Both the position numbers and the translations under genes were made by a program. A stretch of 49,751 nucleotides of DNA, taken from contig JACDZH010000004.1 in assembly GCA_013426815.1 (NCBI GenBank), forward strand, positions 1-49,751. Reading direction: 5' to 3'. The notes below the pieces were generated by a model that was not told the DNA's origin, made no database searches, and saw only the letters and a list, made by a program, of their open reading frames with translations. The stretch's first letter is position 1; every line of letters starts with the position of its first letter. Positions 28,659-36,614 of this stretch are shown one piece after another. The DNA is from Paludibacter sp. (GTDB lineage Bacteria; Bacteroidota; Bacteroidia; Bacteroidales; Paludibacteraceae).

Positions 28659-28686
28659 ATCCCCCTTCGGGGGTTGGGGGGCTTTA
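28659..28686. repeat. GC-rich palindromic element, copy C
   Basis: Plus strand ATCCCCCTTCGGGGGTTGGG then GGGCTTTA. It lies directly after the lepB stop codon and is the inverted partner of copy B about 75 bp away. The dyad CCCCC-TTC-GGGGG could form a hairpin in the lepB-to-WbqC transcript. Confidence 0.75.
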
Positions 28687-30105
28687 TTTCACGGCATTCT
28701 TAAAAAACCTGTTCCAACGAATTTTACCACTAAACCAACCTTTATCTTTATCCAGCGACAACCAAACCAACACCGGACGACCCACAATATGATCTTCGGG
28801 GACAAATCCCCAATAACGAGAATCGGCTGAATTATGACGGTTATCGCCCATCATCCAGTAATAATCCATTTTGAAAGTATAAGTTTTTGTCAATTTATCA
28901 TTAATGTAAAAATCATTACCCTTCACTTCTAGCTTATTGTGTTCATAAGTGGAAATAATTCTTTCGTAAATTGGTAGATTATAATGATTTAAAGCCAGTC
29001 TTGCACCTTTTTTTGGCACCCAAATAGGACCAAAATTATCCCTATTCCAGGTTTTGTTTCCTCCAAGCGGAAAAACTTCTCTTTCTCGAGCGGGCTCAAT
29101 GATTACTTTCAGAACACCACTCACTTTTTGTATCTTGTTGTATGTTTCTTCATTCATTGGGAAATGATAAATCGGTAAAGAAATATCCAATCCAATTGTG
29201 TTTGCAAGTTCAGTTATGTTTTGAAATCCGAAATTTCTGGCAGAATTATCATCCATCAACAATCTGTCATCAACACTGATATTTAATTTGTCCAACAAAT
29301 CACCGTTCAAACGAGTTCCATCAGTTTGCACATAATAATTAAATTGAATTCCCTGAAACTTATCTTGTTTATTTCCATTTATATACACTTGATTATCTTT
29401 GATTTGAAGCCAATCTCCCGCAATTGCGACACAACGTTTTACATAATTTTCGCGTCGGTCTACAGGTCGATAAACAATATCGCCAAAAATATCGTTCCGG
29501 TTATTCACTACATCTCTTCCATACAAATAACACAAAGTGTAATAATCAGGATTCTGTTGTTTTACAGCCACAGTATCTCCTGTTGGAAAGTTAAATACTA
29601 CAATATCATTGCGCTTAACTGAGTCAAAACCTTTTAAGCGTTTGTACTCCCATTGAGGATTTTCGAGAAAAGACTTACAATTCAGCAAAGGAAAAGTATG
29701 TTGTACTAATGGAAACGAAAACGGTGTATTGGGTACTCGAGGACCGTAACTTGCTTTGCTAACAAACAAAAAATCGCCCACCAATAAACTTTTCTCTAAC
29801 GAAGATGTGGGAATCTGATAATTTTGAAACAAATAAGTATTGATAAAATAAACCGCAATTAAAGCAAAAACGATAGCATCAATCCACCCTAAAACAGCTA
29901 GCAAAGATTTATTTTTGGTTTCTTTCCAAAATGTCCAACGAACGTATTTGGTTACAAACGCATCAAAAACCATGGGCAAACCTAATAACCACCAGTAATT
30001 ACCTACCCAAACGATAAATAAAATATAAACCAAACTCCAAACAATGCCTTTTATCCATTGTTTCATTGGCTTATCAAAACGAGAAGATTCTTTTTCAGTA
30101 TTCAT
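28684..30105 (-). CDS. lepB: Signal peptidase I LepB
   Basis: A 473-residue S26 membrane peptidase that cleaves signal peptides of exported proteins. N-terminal helices lie at about residues 19-45 and 70-92. The catalytic serine is in QIPTSSLEKSLLVGD (Ser102 by alignment to PSGSM) and the general-base lysine in YVKRCVAIAGD (Lys223). The C-terminal box is MMGDNRHNSADSRYWGFVPEDHIVG. It is much longer than the about 320 residues of the E. coli enzyme owing to a long insertion between these boxes, usual in Bacteroidota. It follows dapB after a 183-bp gap holding a palindrome and promoter. Confidence 0.95.
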   Translation of the reverse strand: MNTEKESSRFDKPMKQWIKGIVWSLVYILFIVWVGNYWWLLGLPMVFDAFVTKYVRWTFWKETKNKSLLAVLGWIDAIVFALIAVYFINTYLFQNYQIPTSSLEKSLLVGDFLFVSKASYGPRVPNTPFSFPLVQHTFPLLNCKSFLENPQWEYKRLKGFDSVKRNDIVVFNFPTGDTVAVKQQNPDYYTLCYLYGRDVVNNRNDIFGDIVYRPVDRRENYVKRCVAIAGDWLQIKDNQVYINGNKQDKFQGIQFNYYVQTDGTRLNGDLLDKLNISVDDRLLMDDNSARNFGFQNITELANTIGLDISLPIYHFPMNEETYNKIQKVSGVLKVIIEPAREREVFPLGGNKTWNRDNFGPIWVPKKGARLALNHYNLPIYERIISTYEHNKLEVKGNDFYINDKLTKTYTFKMDYYWMMGDNRHNSADSRYWGFVPEDHIVGRPVLVWLSLDKDKGWFSGKIRWNRFFKNAVK

Positions 30106-30198
30106 ATTTTTTTTATTACAAGTTACAAAGCTAAGAATTAGATTGGAGTCTAAAGTGTAAATGCACTAAAAAAATAAACTCACATCCTAATTATCGCT

Positions 30199-30207
30199 GC
30201 AAATATA
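30199..30207 (-). promoter_or_regulatory. -7 element of the lepB promoter
   Basis: Minus strand TATATTTGC is a perfect match to the Bacteroidota -7 consensus TAnnTTTG, about 95 bp before the lepB start. The perfect palindrome at 30212..30248 lies immediately upstream, where the -33 element would be, and no TTTG is seen there. Confidence 0.55.
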
Positions 30208-30211
30208 AATT

Positions 30212-30248
30212 TTATTATAGTACTATGTTATGCATAGTACTATAATAA
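30212..30248. repeat. Perfect 16-bp inverted repeat between dapB and lepB
   Basis: Arms TTATTATAGTACTATG and CATAGTACTATAATAA are separated by TTATG. No T tract follows on the minus strand, so it is not a classical terminator of dapB. Its centre lies about 35 bp upstream of the inferred lepB transcription start, a typical position for an operator. It may be a regulator site or an RNA hairpin. Confidence 0.75.
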
Positions 30249-30288
30249 TAGAATTATTATTAATTTTTATCGTATAACGGCAGTATTT

Positions 30289-31005
30289 TTAGAAATTAAA
30301 CAAGTCCTTCATTCCTAAAAATCCTTTTTTCCCTTTTGTAAATTCTGCAGCCAGTACAGCTCCAAATGCAAATCCTTCACGACTCTTTGCGTTGTGTGTG
30401 ATGGTTATCGAATCCACTTCCGATTCATAGCGAATGGTATGAATACCCGGAACCAGACCTTCGCGAATTGATTTAATTGCCATTTCCGCTGGTTTTGTTT
30501 CCGTTTCTTTTACCCAAATATACTTTCTGTCCAATTCGTCCAAGATTTGTTCCGCCAAAGTTATCGCTGTTCCACTTGGAGCATCCAGTTTTTGAGTATG
30601 ATGCACTTCGGTCATTTCGACATTATAACTAGGAAATTGATTCATTATTGACGCCAAATGTTTATTCACTGCCATAAAAATATTCACTCCAATACTAAAA
30701 TTTGATGACCAAAATAAAGTTTTCCCGCCTTCCTCAATTTCTTTTTTTATTGCCGGTAATTCATTTGCCCAACCGGTAGTTCCCGACACCACAGCCACTC
30801 CTGCAGCAAAAGCCCTTCGATAATTACTTAATGCCACTTGTGGTACAGTAAATTCAATCGCCACATCGGCACTTTTGAAAGCTGCCGACTCAAAATCATC
30901 CGTATTATCCACATCTATAATAGACACAATTTCGTGTCCACGTTCACGGGCAATTTTTTCAATGGTTTTACCCATTTTACCATATCCAATTAATGCTATT
31001 TTCAT
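30289..31005 (-). CDS. dapB: 4-hydroxy-tetrahydrodipicolinate reductase DapB
   Basis: A 238-residue NAD(P)H-dependent reductase in the lysine/meso-diaminopimelate pathway. The N-terminal Rossmann motif is KIALIGYGKMGKTIEKIA. Further features are VVSGTTGW, SSNFSIGVNIF, and the catalytic/substrate motif EVHHTQKLDAPSGTA. The C-terminus shows REGFAFGAVLAAEF. At 238 residues it is the short form typical of Bacteroidota. Its product feeds MurE (DNPR-type, meso-DAP) in this window. Upstream at 31014..31030 the 7-8 nt repeat AAGTTACAAGTTACA lies before the start codon. Confidence 0.95.
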   Translation of the reverse strand: MKIALIGYGKMGKTIEKIARERGHEIVSIIDVDNTDDFESAAFKSADVAIEFTVPQVALSNYRRAFAAGVAVVSGTTGWANELPAIKKEIEEGGKTLFWSSNFSIGVNIFMAVNKHLASIMNQFPSYNVEMTEVHHTQKLDAPSGTAITLAEQILDELDRKYIWVKETETKPAEMAIKSIREGLVPGIHTIRYESEVDSITITHNAKSREGFAFGAVLAAEFTKGKKGFLGMKDLFNF

Positions 31006-31125
31006 TTAATATTCCAAGTTACAAGTTACAGTACGAGTCAAAAAAAAATTGACAAGAAAAAATAACTAAAATTTATAATAAACTTTAACTGTTTATCAAA
31101 TTGATTTGTTTACAATTGACATCTT

Positions 31126-31911
31126 TTAGTTAAGTTCTACCTTACGTAATAATTTCCTGCTAAAATCATTCACAGCATCCAAGGATGAAATCATCTCACC
31201 TCCAGTATTTGATAGCCTTGCCAAATCTGGTCTCGGCATGGTGGTTTGGTCTGCAAATATTAACAATGAATCAAAATTGGCATTCGCTCGTAATAAACGT
31301 TCCAAAACAATGGTTGTTAGTCGAGCTTTGTCTTTATTTGGTATCCCAAATACAAATAAGGGTGAATGTTTCCCTTCAATACAATAATCTATTGGATAGT
31401 CCTTTGCATTCTCTATTCCATCGTAAATATAATCTTTCTTGATTTTATCTTCTGGAATAATTTTAAACATGTTTTCTTGCAAGTCATCATAAAATGTTGA
31501 TTCGGCACGAGCTCTGTTCAGGAATTGCAAATCATTCAATTTGGTTATTGCTTGACCAAATCTGAAAAGGTTCATTATCAAACTATCGATATTTGTGTCA
31601 ATAGTGAATTCGCCATTCTCCTCTTTTACAAAGGTTTCAGCAAGTAATTGATTGTAAATTTTCCCTCTTGTACCTTCTCTAAATTTGGTTGTATCATTTT
31701 CGTAACTTAAATGCATCATAGTATGTCCCATGTCCGAAAGTTTCAGATTTCCACCTGGCAACTCTTTGATATAGATTTGATATGGATCTCCATCTGGAAA
31801 GAAGAATGGGGTTTCTACCCGAATCAAATTCTTGTTTTTTTCATAAAGTCTAATCTCAGCACAAAGCATTTGGCATAGATTATCTTGAATTTTATTTAAA
31901 TCTAAGTACAT
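31126..31911 (-). CDS. DUF1828-type protein of unknown function
   Basis: A 261-residue protein. I recognise the DUF1828 pattern in its first third: IRVETPFFFPDGDPYQIYIKE followed by LKLSDMGHTMMHLSYE. The C-terminal half (YDGIENAKDYPIDYCIEGKHSP, LFVFGIPNKDKARLTTIVLE) occupies the place of the DUF1829 domain that often accompanies it. No catalytic motif is certain. I start it at ATG 31911 (MYLDLNKIQD) because the longer frame would overlap the upstream gene. Only 2 bp separate it from that gene's stop, implying a two-gene unit. Such pairs are scattered in accessory regions; a toxin-antitoxin or defence role is possible but unproven. Confidence 0.65.
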   Translation of the reverse strand: MYLDLNKIQDNLCQMLCAEIRLYEKNKNLIRVETPFFFPDGDPYQIYIKELPGGNLKLSDMGHTMMHLSYENDTTKFREGTRGKIYNQLLAETFVKEENGEFTIDTNIDSLIMNLFRFGQAITKLNDLQFLNRARAESTFYDDLQENMFKIIPEDKIKKDYIYDGIENAKDYPIDYCIEGKHSPLFVFGIPNKDKARLTTIVLERLLRANANFDSLLIFADQTTMPRPDLARLSNTGGEMISSLDAVNDFSRKLLRKVELN

Positions 31912-31913
31912 GA

Positions 31914-32399
31914 TTAAAACAATTTTGGTAAATCTTGTTCGGTTTGTAATCCTGTAATATGACAATCATTAATTAAAGAGTGCAATGCACCTTTTAACGA
32001 ATAATACTGATTAGTTTTAACCGCAAAACCTTCAGGTTTTCTATTGGCAATTATATAACGTTCAGATGTTTTGTGTATATGGCACGTATAACCAAGTTTC
32101 TCGTTTTCTAAATGGTTTGGATGACTGTGGCTCGAACCGTTGTACCTACACAAAGTTAGGGTTTCGCCATTGGCAGCAACCCAACTTAATCCACACGAAA
32201 AATCATCTTCCATTCCCTCCAGCTTGTTTTGGCGAGTATAAAGTTCAAATCTATATTTGTCATCAGTTGTACAAATTACGGTGTAGTTAATTTGTTCGTG
32301 ACATTCTTTCAATTTAGCACGGATATTTGCATTTGTAATCCTCTTCGGAAGATTTAATAATTCTTCCACATTTGCTTCTGTTATTGATTCAAAAGCCAT
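31914..32399 (-). CDS. DUF6978-like protein, partner of the DUF1828-type gene
   Basis: A 161-residue protein of unknown function. The middle holds LCRYNGSSHSHPNHLENEKL and then GYTCHIHKTSERYI. This His-rich pattern resembles the RxxxxxxxHxNPxG...HxHxY core of the DUF6978 family, though I am only moderately sure of the assignment. It has no signal peptide or membrane segment, so it is probably cytoplasmic. It is translated just ahead of the DUF1828-type gene with a 2-bp gap and is presumably its functional partner. A minus-strand TAAATTTGT at 32502..32510 could be its promoter -7 element. Confidence 0.55.
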   Translation of the reverse strand: MAFESITEANVEELLNLPKRITNANIRAKLKECHEQINYTVICTTDDKYRFELYTRQNKLEGMEDDFSCGLSWVAANGETLTLCRYNGSSHSHPNHLENEKLGYTCHIHKTSERYIIANRKPEGFAVKTNQYYSLKGALHSLINDCHITGLQTEQDLPKLF

Positions 32400-32539
32400 T
32401 TACATATATTCTTTGTTTGATTGTTCTAAATTGTTTAATTCTAAGTGAATCATATTTTTTACTACATTTCATTTTCTTTAATTATCTCAAATTTGATTCA
32501 TACAAATTTATTTGAAGTACTATACTAAATTGATTTACT

Positions 32540-33400
32540 TTATTTATATACCATATCATATGGATAACAAGCACCTTTAAAACTCGATGCATCAATAAGT
32601 CTTTTGACTACATTTGACTGAAATTGAACCCATACAGAACCATAATTATAGAATAAATCTGTGCATTTGTCTGTGGAACGAAGAATCCCACAAACTTGAG
32701 TAACTTCAAGAGGAGTCATCCCAAGTCGAACATTATTAACGGCTTTTGTTGTTGCATTTTTTATTTTATTTTCAATAGTTTGTATTTCAGATAGAATCTG
32801 ATTTTCTTGAATTTGATATTTAGAAAGTGAATTTTGAGCATTTGTAAGTTGCTGATTAAGATTAATTAAATCTTTCTGTTTTTGTATTATTTCATTATTT
32901 TGAGTTGAAAGTTGTGCTTTTAATTTACTTAATTCCTGACTATGAATCTGAATATCCTTATTAGATGTATTTAACAATACTTTTAAACTGTCAATAACAG
33001 CACTACTTCTTCTTGATGACAGTGTCTGGTTTATTTTTCTGAGTACTTCATTAGGATCTGCTTATATCTGAGCTTTAATATAAAACTCATAACCATTCCA
33101 TTTTTCTTCAAGAATTTTTGTTTCAGTAATCCCGGCAGACATTGTCTTAATCTCTTGATTAAAAAATGAAGTATTTATCTTTTCGATTTCCTTGACGTTA
33201 TAATTTACATAACTCTCAACATAGATACCTAATTCTTCTAACAGCATTGATTTAACTTCCTTGATTGCTTTTTCTCGTGCTGTTATTTTACTATCAGATT
33301 CTCCTGCAGTATATTTATATTCTCTCACGAAATACTTTTCTTGTGAGAATGAATGATATGAAACCGCTAACAATAATAAAACAGAAAATAAAGTTTTCAT
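32540..33400 (-). pseudogene. Secreted LPP20/coiled-coil protein split by one in-frame stop
   Basis: Reading from ATG 33400 the frame is a 112-residue protein: signal peptide MKTLFSVLLLLAVSYHSFSQ, then an LPP20/FlgT-N-like region (KITAREKAIKEVKSMLLEELG) ending YEFYIKAQI. It stops at TAA 33064..33062. The same frame then continues without any other stop as ADPNEVLRKINQTLSSRRSS, a long coiled coil (SQELSKLKAQLSTQNNEII...), and a small C-terminal domain (VRLGMTPLEVTQVCG) to 32540. The second part has no ATG start. I infer one 286-codon gene interrupted at codon 113, by a nonsense mutation (for example AAA or CAA to TAA) or a sequencing error. The truncated exported N-terminal part could still be made. 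Confidence 0.8.
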
Positions 33401-33471
33401 AGAATAGAGATATAGAGTTAAGGATATTGGGGGTTTATTTTTTTAACATCAATATTTTTAGCTGTTAAGTA

Positions 33472-33831
33472 TCAATATTGTCCAGTTCCCAATAAAACCA
33501 AAGTACAAGCTTCTTCGGCAAGAATTCCATTTTTGGTTAGTAAACTTTCAAATTCGGAGTTTTCAGTTCCAGGATTAAAAATTACACGTTTAGGTTTGAT
33601 TGCCAACACATAATCATAATATTCAGGTTGATTTTTTGGTCCAACATACAATGTAACTGTATCAATATTACTGAATAATTTAGGTTCAGTATCAACAGTT
33701 TTCCCAAAAACTTCCAGCGGTTTTAAACCCAACAATTCAATTTCGTGACCAAATGCCAATAACCGCTCGGCCGCTTTATACGAATAGCGATGATGATTGC
33801 TACTAGCTCCAATTATCAATGTTTTTTTCAT
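33472..33831 (-). CDS. CoA-binding domain protein
   Basis: A 119-residue single Rossmann-fold protein of the CoA_binding_2 family. The start KKTLIIGASSNHHRYSYKAAERLLAFGHEI has the nucleotide-binding G-A-S motif. The middle PKRVIFNPGTENSEFESLL and the end EACTLVLLGTGQY match the family, whose length is about 120-140. Members bind CoA in vitro; the cellular role is unknown. Its ATG overlaps the TGA of the methyltransferase gene upstream (ATGA), so the two are probably cotranslated. Confidence 0.85.
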   Translation of the reverse strand: MKKTLIIGASSNHHRYSYKAAERLLAFGHEIELLGLKPLEVFGKTVDTEPKLFSNIDTVTLYVGPKNQPEYYDYVLAIKPKRVIFNPGTENSEFESLLTKNGILAEEACTLVLLGTGQY

Positions 33832-34553
33832 ACTATTTGCTTCCTAATAAAATTTAAATGAGACAACATACGACTCAAATTTTTGAACTTAATATTAATA
33901 TAATAAATTGAAAATCTATTAATTGAACTTTTCCGCACCAAACTAGTTCTAAGAATTTCTTGATTTGATGGCACACAAGAATATGTTTTCAAATTGACTA
34001 TCTGTGTTTTACCTCTGTATGGTTTTTTTGCGACTAACATACTGTCAGCTCTAATCTCACTGAACCAATCGGCATATTCTAAAAGTGGGGCACAATTTGT
34101 ATGAGCATGTAATGTTTCCAAAGAAAAATATCTGGATAAAGCTACCAACCCATCGGAATAGAAACGGTAACAATCTACAGGATATCTGTGTTCTACTTCA
34201 CTATTTGGTACAATTATACACAATAAACCATCCTTTTTCAACACCCTTGTCATTTCGGACATGGTTACCCAAAAAAACTCGATATGTTCAAAGGCTTGAC
34301 CTGAAATTACAATATCATATTCATCTGTTTCAAGTTCAGACCAATTATAAGGATTTTTGAGTACCATATCCACATTTGGTCCTTCCTCCATGTCCAATCC
34401 TATATACTCAAATTTTTCGTCATTAAAAATTTCCTTATATGATCCATTTACTCCAAAACTACCTACATCGAGAATTTTTATTTTATTGACATTTAATTTT
34501 GCGACGTAATTATCGGCGAACCATTTCATTCGCAGCATTGAACTTTTGTGCAT
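33828..34553 (-). CDS. Class I SAM-dependent methyltransferase
   Basis: A 241-residue methyltransferase. Motif I is KILDVGSFGVNGSYKEIF and the acidic ribose-binding residue lies in YIGLDMEEGPNVD. Motif II is DIVISGQAFEHIEFFW, and LKKDGLLCIIVPNSEVEHRYPVDCYRFY follows. The fold is Methyltransf_11/23-like, often seen in surface-polysaccharide loci, but the substrate cannot be deduced. It lies 20 bp after aroB and overlaps the CoA-binding gene by 4 nt, so the three form a short operon. Confidence 0.85.
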   Translation of the reverse strand: MHKSSMLRMKWFADNYVAKLNVNKIKILDVGSFGVNGSYKEIFNDEKFEYIGLDMEEGPNVDMVLKNPYNWSELETDEYDIVISGQAFEHIEFFWVTMSEMTRVLKKDGLLCIIVPNSEVEHRYPVDCYRFYSDGLVALSRYFSLETLHAHTNCAPLLEYADWFSEIRADSMLVAKKPYRGKTQIVNLKTYSCVPSNQEILRTSLVRKSSINRFSIYYINIKFKNLSRMLSHLNFIRKQIV

Positions 34554-34573
34554 ACGTTTATTTCTTTATTTAT

Positions 34574-35629
34574 TTATCCTTTTCTAAACCAGTCAAAACA
34601 TTCAAATATTTCCTCTCGTGTCGCTGTTTGATTGATTCGAATATCACCAATATCCGCCAAAAGTGTAAAGTTTATTTCTTTCGATTCATTTTTTTTGTCG
34701 TGGGTCATCAGTTCCAACAGCGTATCGTATTGCCGACAATGTAACTCAAAAGTTCCGTAATATTTTTTTATTAAATCCTTTAGCCGAAGTAAATCCTCGC
34801 GTGGAAAGTTCAATTTAACATGCGATAAGTACAATTCGCACAACAAACCCCACATTACGGCGTATCCGTGCAAAACAGGTTGCTCAGTTTTGTACGACCA
34901 GCTTTCGAAAGCATGACCAAATGTATGACCCAAATTCAAGGCTTTTCGGATATTTGCTTCGTGTGGATCTAGTTCCACAATACGTTGTTTGATACTGAAA
35001 CTTTTGATTAGCAATGGTTTTAATTCATCCAAATCAAACTTATCTAAATCAAATTTTAATATATTACGCCATTCTTCTCTGGTATCAATTAGCGCATGTT
35101 TTACCATTTCAGCATAACCAGAGCGAAGATTTTCAACATCAAGAGTTTTGAAAAATTCAATATTTATAAGTACAGCGTCAGCCGGAGCAAAAACACCAAT
35201 TTCGTTTTTGAAACCCAAAAAATTAATACCGGTCTTTCCACCTGTGGCAGCATCCACTGCACCCAGTAATGTAGTAGAAACATTGATATATCTGATTCCA
35301 CGTTTAAAAGTTGAAGCCGTAAATCCGCCAATATCAGTTATCATACCACCACCAACATTAATCATCAATGATTTACGGTTTGCACCATTCTCGCTCAGAT
35401 AAGTCCAGATTTTTACTGCCGAAGTCACATTTTTATTTTCATCCCCACTCGGAATACAAACCAAATGACAACCTTTCAATTTTTTAGATAGTAACATTGC
35501 CGGTAAACAAAAACGTTTAGTGTTTATATCACAAAGTACATAAATATTTTCAGCACTTTGTTCACCAATTTTCTGGTTTAGTTCCGTAATAAAATCTGTA
35601 CAAATCTTTGTAAACGGATGATGCATCAT
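34574..35629 (-). CDS. aroB: 3-dehydroquinate synthase AroB
   Basis: A 351-residue NAD-dependent enzyme of the shikimate pathway, converting DAHP to 3-dehydroquinate. The NAD-binding motif is VGGGMITDIGGFTASTFKRGI. Other signatures are STTLLGAVDAATGGKTGINF, KNEIGVFAPADAVLINIEFFKTL, SGYAEMVKHALI and the metal-ligand region LNLGHTFGHAFES. It heads a three-gene run with the methyltransferase and CoA-binding genes and is divergent from arsR. DAHP synthase is 3 kb away in a different operon. Confidence 0.95.
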   Translation of the reverse strand: MMHHPFTKICTDFITELNQKIGEQSAENIYVLCDINTKRFCLPAMLLSKKLKGCHLVCIPSGDENKNVTSAVKIWTYLSENGANRKSLMINVGGGMITDIGGFTASTFKRGIRYINVSTTLLGAVDAATGGKTGINFLGFKNEIGVFAPADAVLINIEFFKTLDVENLRSGYAEMVKHALIDTREEWRNILKFDLDKFDLDELKPLLIKSFSIKQRIVELDPHEANIRKALNLGHTFGHAFESWSYKTEQPVLHGYAVMWGLLCELYLSHVKLNFPREDLLRLKDLIKKYYGTFELHCRQYDTLLELMTHDKKNESKEINFTLLADIGDIRINQTATREEIFECFDWFRKG

Positions 35630-35644
35630 TTTTTGTTTTAGCTT

Positions 35645-35653
35645 ACAAAGATA
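35645..35653 (-). promoter_or_regulatory. -7 element of the aroB promoter
   Basis: Minus strand TATCTTTGT matches TAnnTTTG exactly and lies 16 bp before the aroB ATG, giving a very short leader. Confidence 0.6.
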
Positions 35654-35753
35654 CTTTATTCTTTAAAATTAGCATTAATAAATAGTTGGAAACTGTCTTT
35701 TTTTTTCTCACTTTCCACAATTTCATGCTTTTTTCTTAATTAATCTAAATAAA

Positions 35754-35787
35754 TTTGGAATATATGAATATATGTTCATATATTTGC
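35754..35787 (+). promoter_or_regulatory. arsR promoter with palindromic operator
   Basis: The -33 element TTTG is at 35754..35757 and the -7 element TATATTTGC at 35779..35787, 21 bp apart, a textbook Bacteroidota promoter 16 bp before the ATG. Between and over them lies a palindrome, AATATATGAA-TATATG-TTCATATATT (35759..35784), of the ATGAA/TTCAT type bound by ArsR/SmtB repressors. Bound regulator would block the promoter, so autoregulation is very likely. Confidence 0.8.
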
Positions 35788-35802
35788 AGAAAAATTTGAG
35801 AC

Positions 35803-36102
35803 ATGGTAGAAAACTTGGATGCAATAAAAATGGATGAAGCCGCTTATACTCTAAAGGCAATATCAAATGGCACCCGTTTGTGTGTAATTTCGTTATTGTC
35901 GGAACAAAATGAAATGAATGTCTCACAATTAGGTGAACTATTAAAATGTGAACAATCTTTACTTTCGCATCACTTAACAGATATGCGGGCAAAAGGAATT
36001 CTGAATTGCAGAAGAGACGGTAAGAATTGCTTTTATTCTCTTAAAAACAAACAGATTGTGCAAATTCTTGATTGTATACGTACTTGTAATTGTGTACAAT
36101 GA
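35803..36102 (+). CDS. ArsR/SmtB-family regulator
   Basis: A 99-residue winged-helix regulator. The helix-turn-helix region is ISNGTRLCVISLLSEQNEMN followed by VSQLGELLKCEQSLLSHHLTDMRAKGIL. The wing follows (CRRDGKNCFYSLK). It is unusually rich in cysteine for its size (Cys27, 49, 69, 76, 91, 95, 97). Cys49 sits in the recognition-helix area used for metal in ArsR, and the tail CIRTCNCVQ ends in C-x3-C-x-C. Metal, metalloid or sulfane-sulfur/redox sensing are all possible. It is first in a plus-strand cluster and probably represses it. Confidence 0.9.
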   Translation: MVENLDAIKMDEAAYTLKAISNGTRLCVISLLSEQNEMNVSQLGELLKCEQSLLSHHLTDMRAKGILNCRRDGKNCFYSLKNKQIVQILDCIRTCNCVQ

Positions 36103-36173
36103 TTTTTTATTCAAACATTTATGAAATCAAGTAATATAAATATAATCCGAAATAAAATTATACTAAAAGAAAT

Positions 36174-36380
36174 ATGAACAAATTTTTTAAAAAAAATTAT
36201 CTAAAAATTATTGGTGCTTTACTTGGAGGCATAGCTGGTTTTATGTATTACTATTTTGTGGGCTGTGCCAGCGGCACTTGTCCTATCACTTCAAATCCAT
36301 ATATCAGTGTAATATACGGTGGATTTATGGGATATTTATTATTTGATATGTTTAAAAAGAAACAACATGGGACAAATTAA
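36174..36380 (+). CDS. Small DUF6132-like membrane protein
   Basis: A 68-residue protein with two hydrophobic segments (IIGALLGGIAGFMYYYFVG and YISVIYGGFMGYLLFDMF). Between them is GCASGTCPITSNPY, a paired-cysteine motif I associate with the DUF6132 family. It could be a membrane-bound thiol or metal site; function is unknown. It lies 71 bp after arsR, and its end overlaps the next gene by 14 nt. Its partners suggest a role in redox or metal handling. Confidence 0.75.
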   Translation: MNKFFKKNYLKIIGALLGGIAGFMYYYFVGCASGTCPITSNPYISVIYGGFMGYLLFDMFKKKQHGTN

Positions 36381-36609
36381 AGTTTATTTTAAGAAATTTG
36401 GAGCAGCACGTATTATTCGTATTGTACTAGCAGTTTTTTTGGGAATTGCATTTTATTATAACCATGAAACTCTTTTCCTTTTTGCAGGAATTATTCTAAC
36501 ATTGCAATCGGTATTTAATATCAGTTGTCCTGGTGGTAGTTGTAATACATCCTATTCCAAACAAGACAAGCCGGTTATTAAAACTGACAAATACAATACA
36601 AAAAAATAA
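36367..36609 (+). CDS. Small YgaP/DUF2892-like membrane protein
   Basis: An 80-residue membrane protein. I start it at ATG 36367 (MGQIKVYFKKFGAARIIRIV) because the longer frame would run far into the preceding gene. Two helices (IIRIVLAVFLGIAFYYN and LFLFAGIILTLQSVFNI) are followed by SCPGGSCNT, again a paired-cysteine motif. The two-helix plan and SCPGGSC segment resemble the membrane part of YgaP-type proteins, which elsewhere are fused to rhodanese domains; none is present here. It overlaps the DUF6132-like gene, indicating coupled translation. Confidence 0.7.
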   Translation: MGQIKVYFKKFGAARIIRIVLAVFLGIAFYYNHETLFLFAGIILTLQSVFNISCPGGSCNTSYSKQDKPVIKTDKYNTKK

Positions 36610-36614
36610 GATAT

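Noticed and set aside
31126-31911. PD-(D/E)xK nuclease fold in the DUF1828-type protein
   Set aside because: YPIDY and LFVFGI recall the core strands, but the E-x-K dyad is not present, so a nuclease call is unsupported.
32540-32977. Independent 145-residue gene
   Set aside because: It would need a TTG start, and the frame is continuous with the upstream signal-peptide gene except for one TAA, so I treat both as one interrupted gene.
35723-35992. 89-codon minus-strand frame opposite arsR
   Set aside because: Antisense of arsR and its promoter, no recognisable product.
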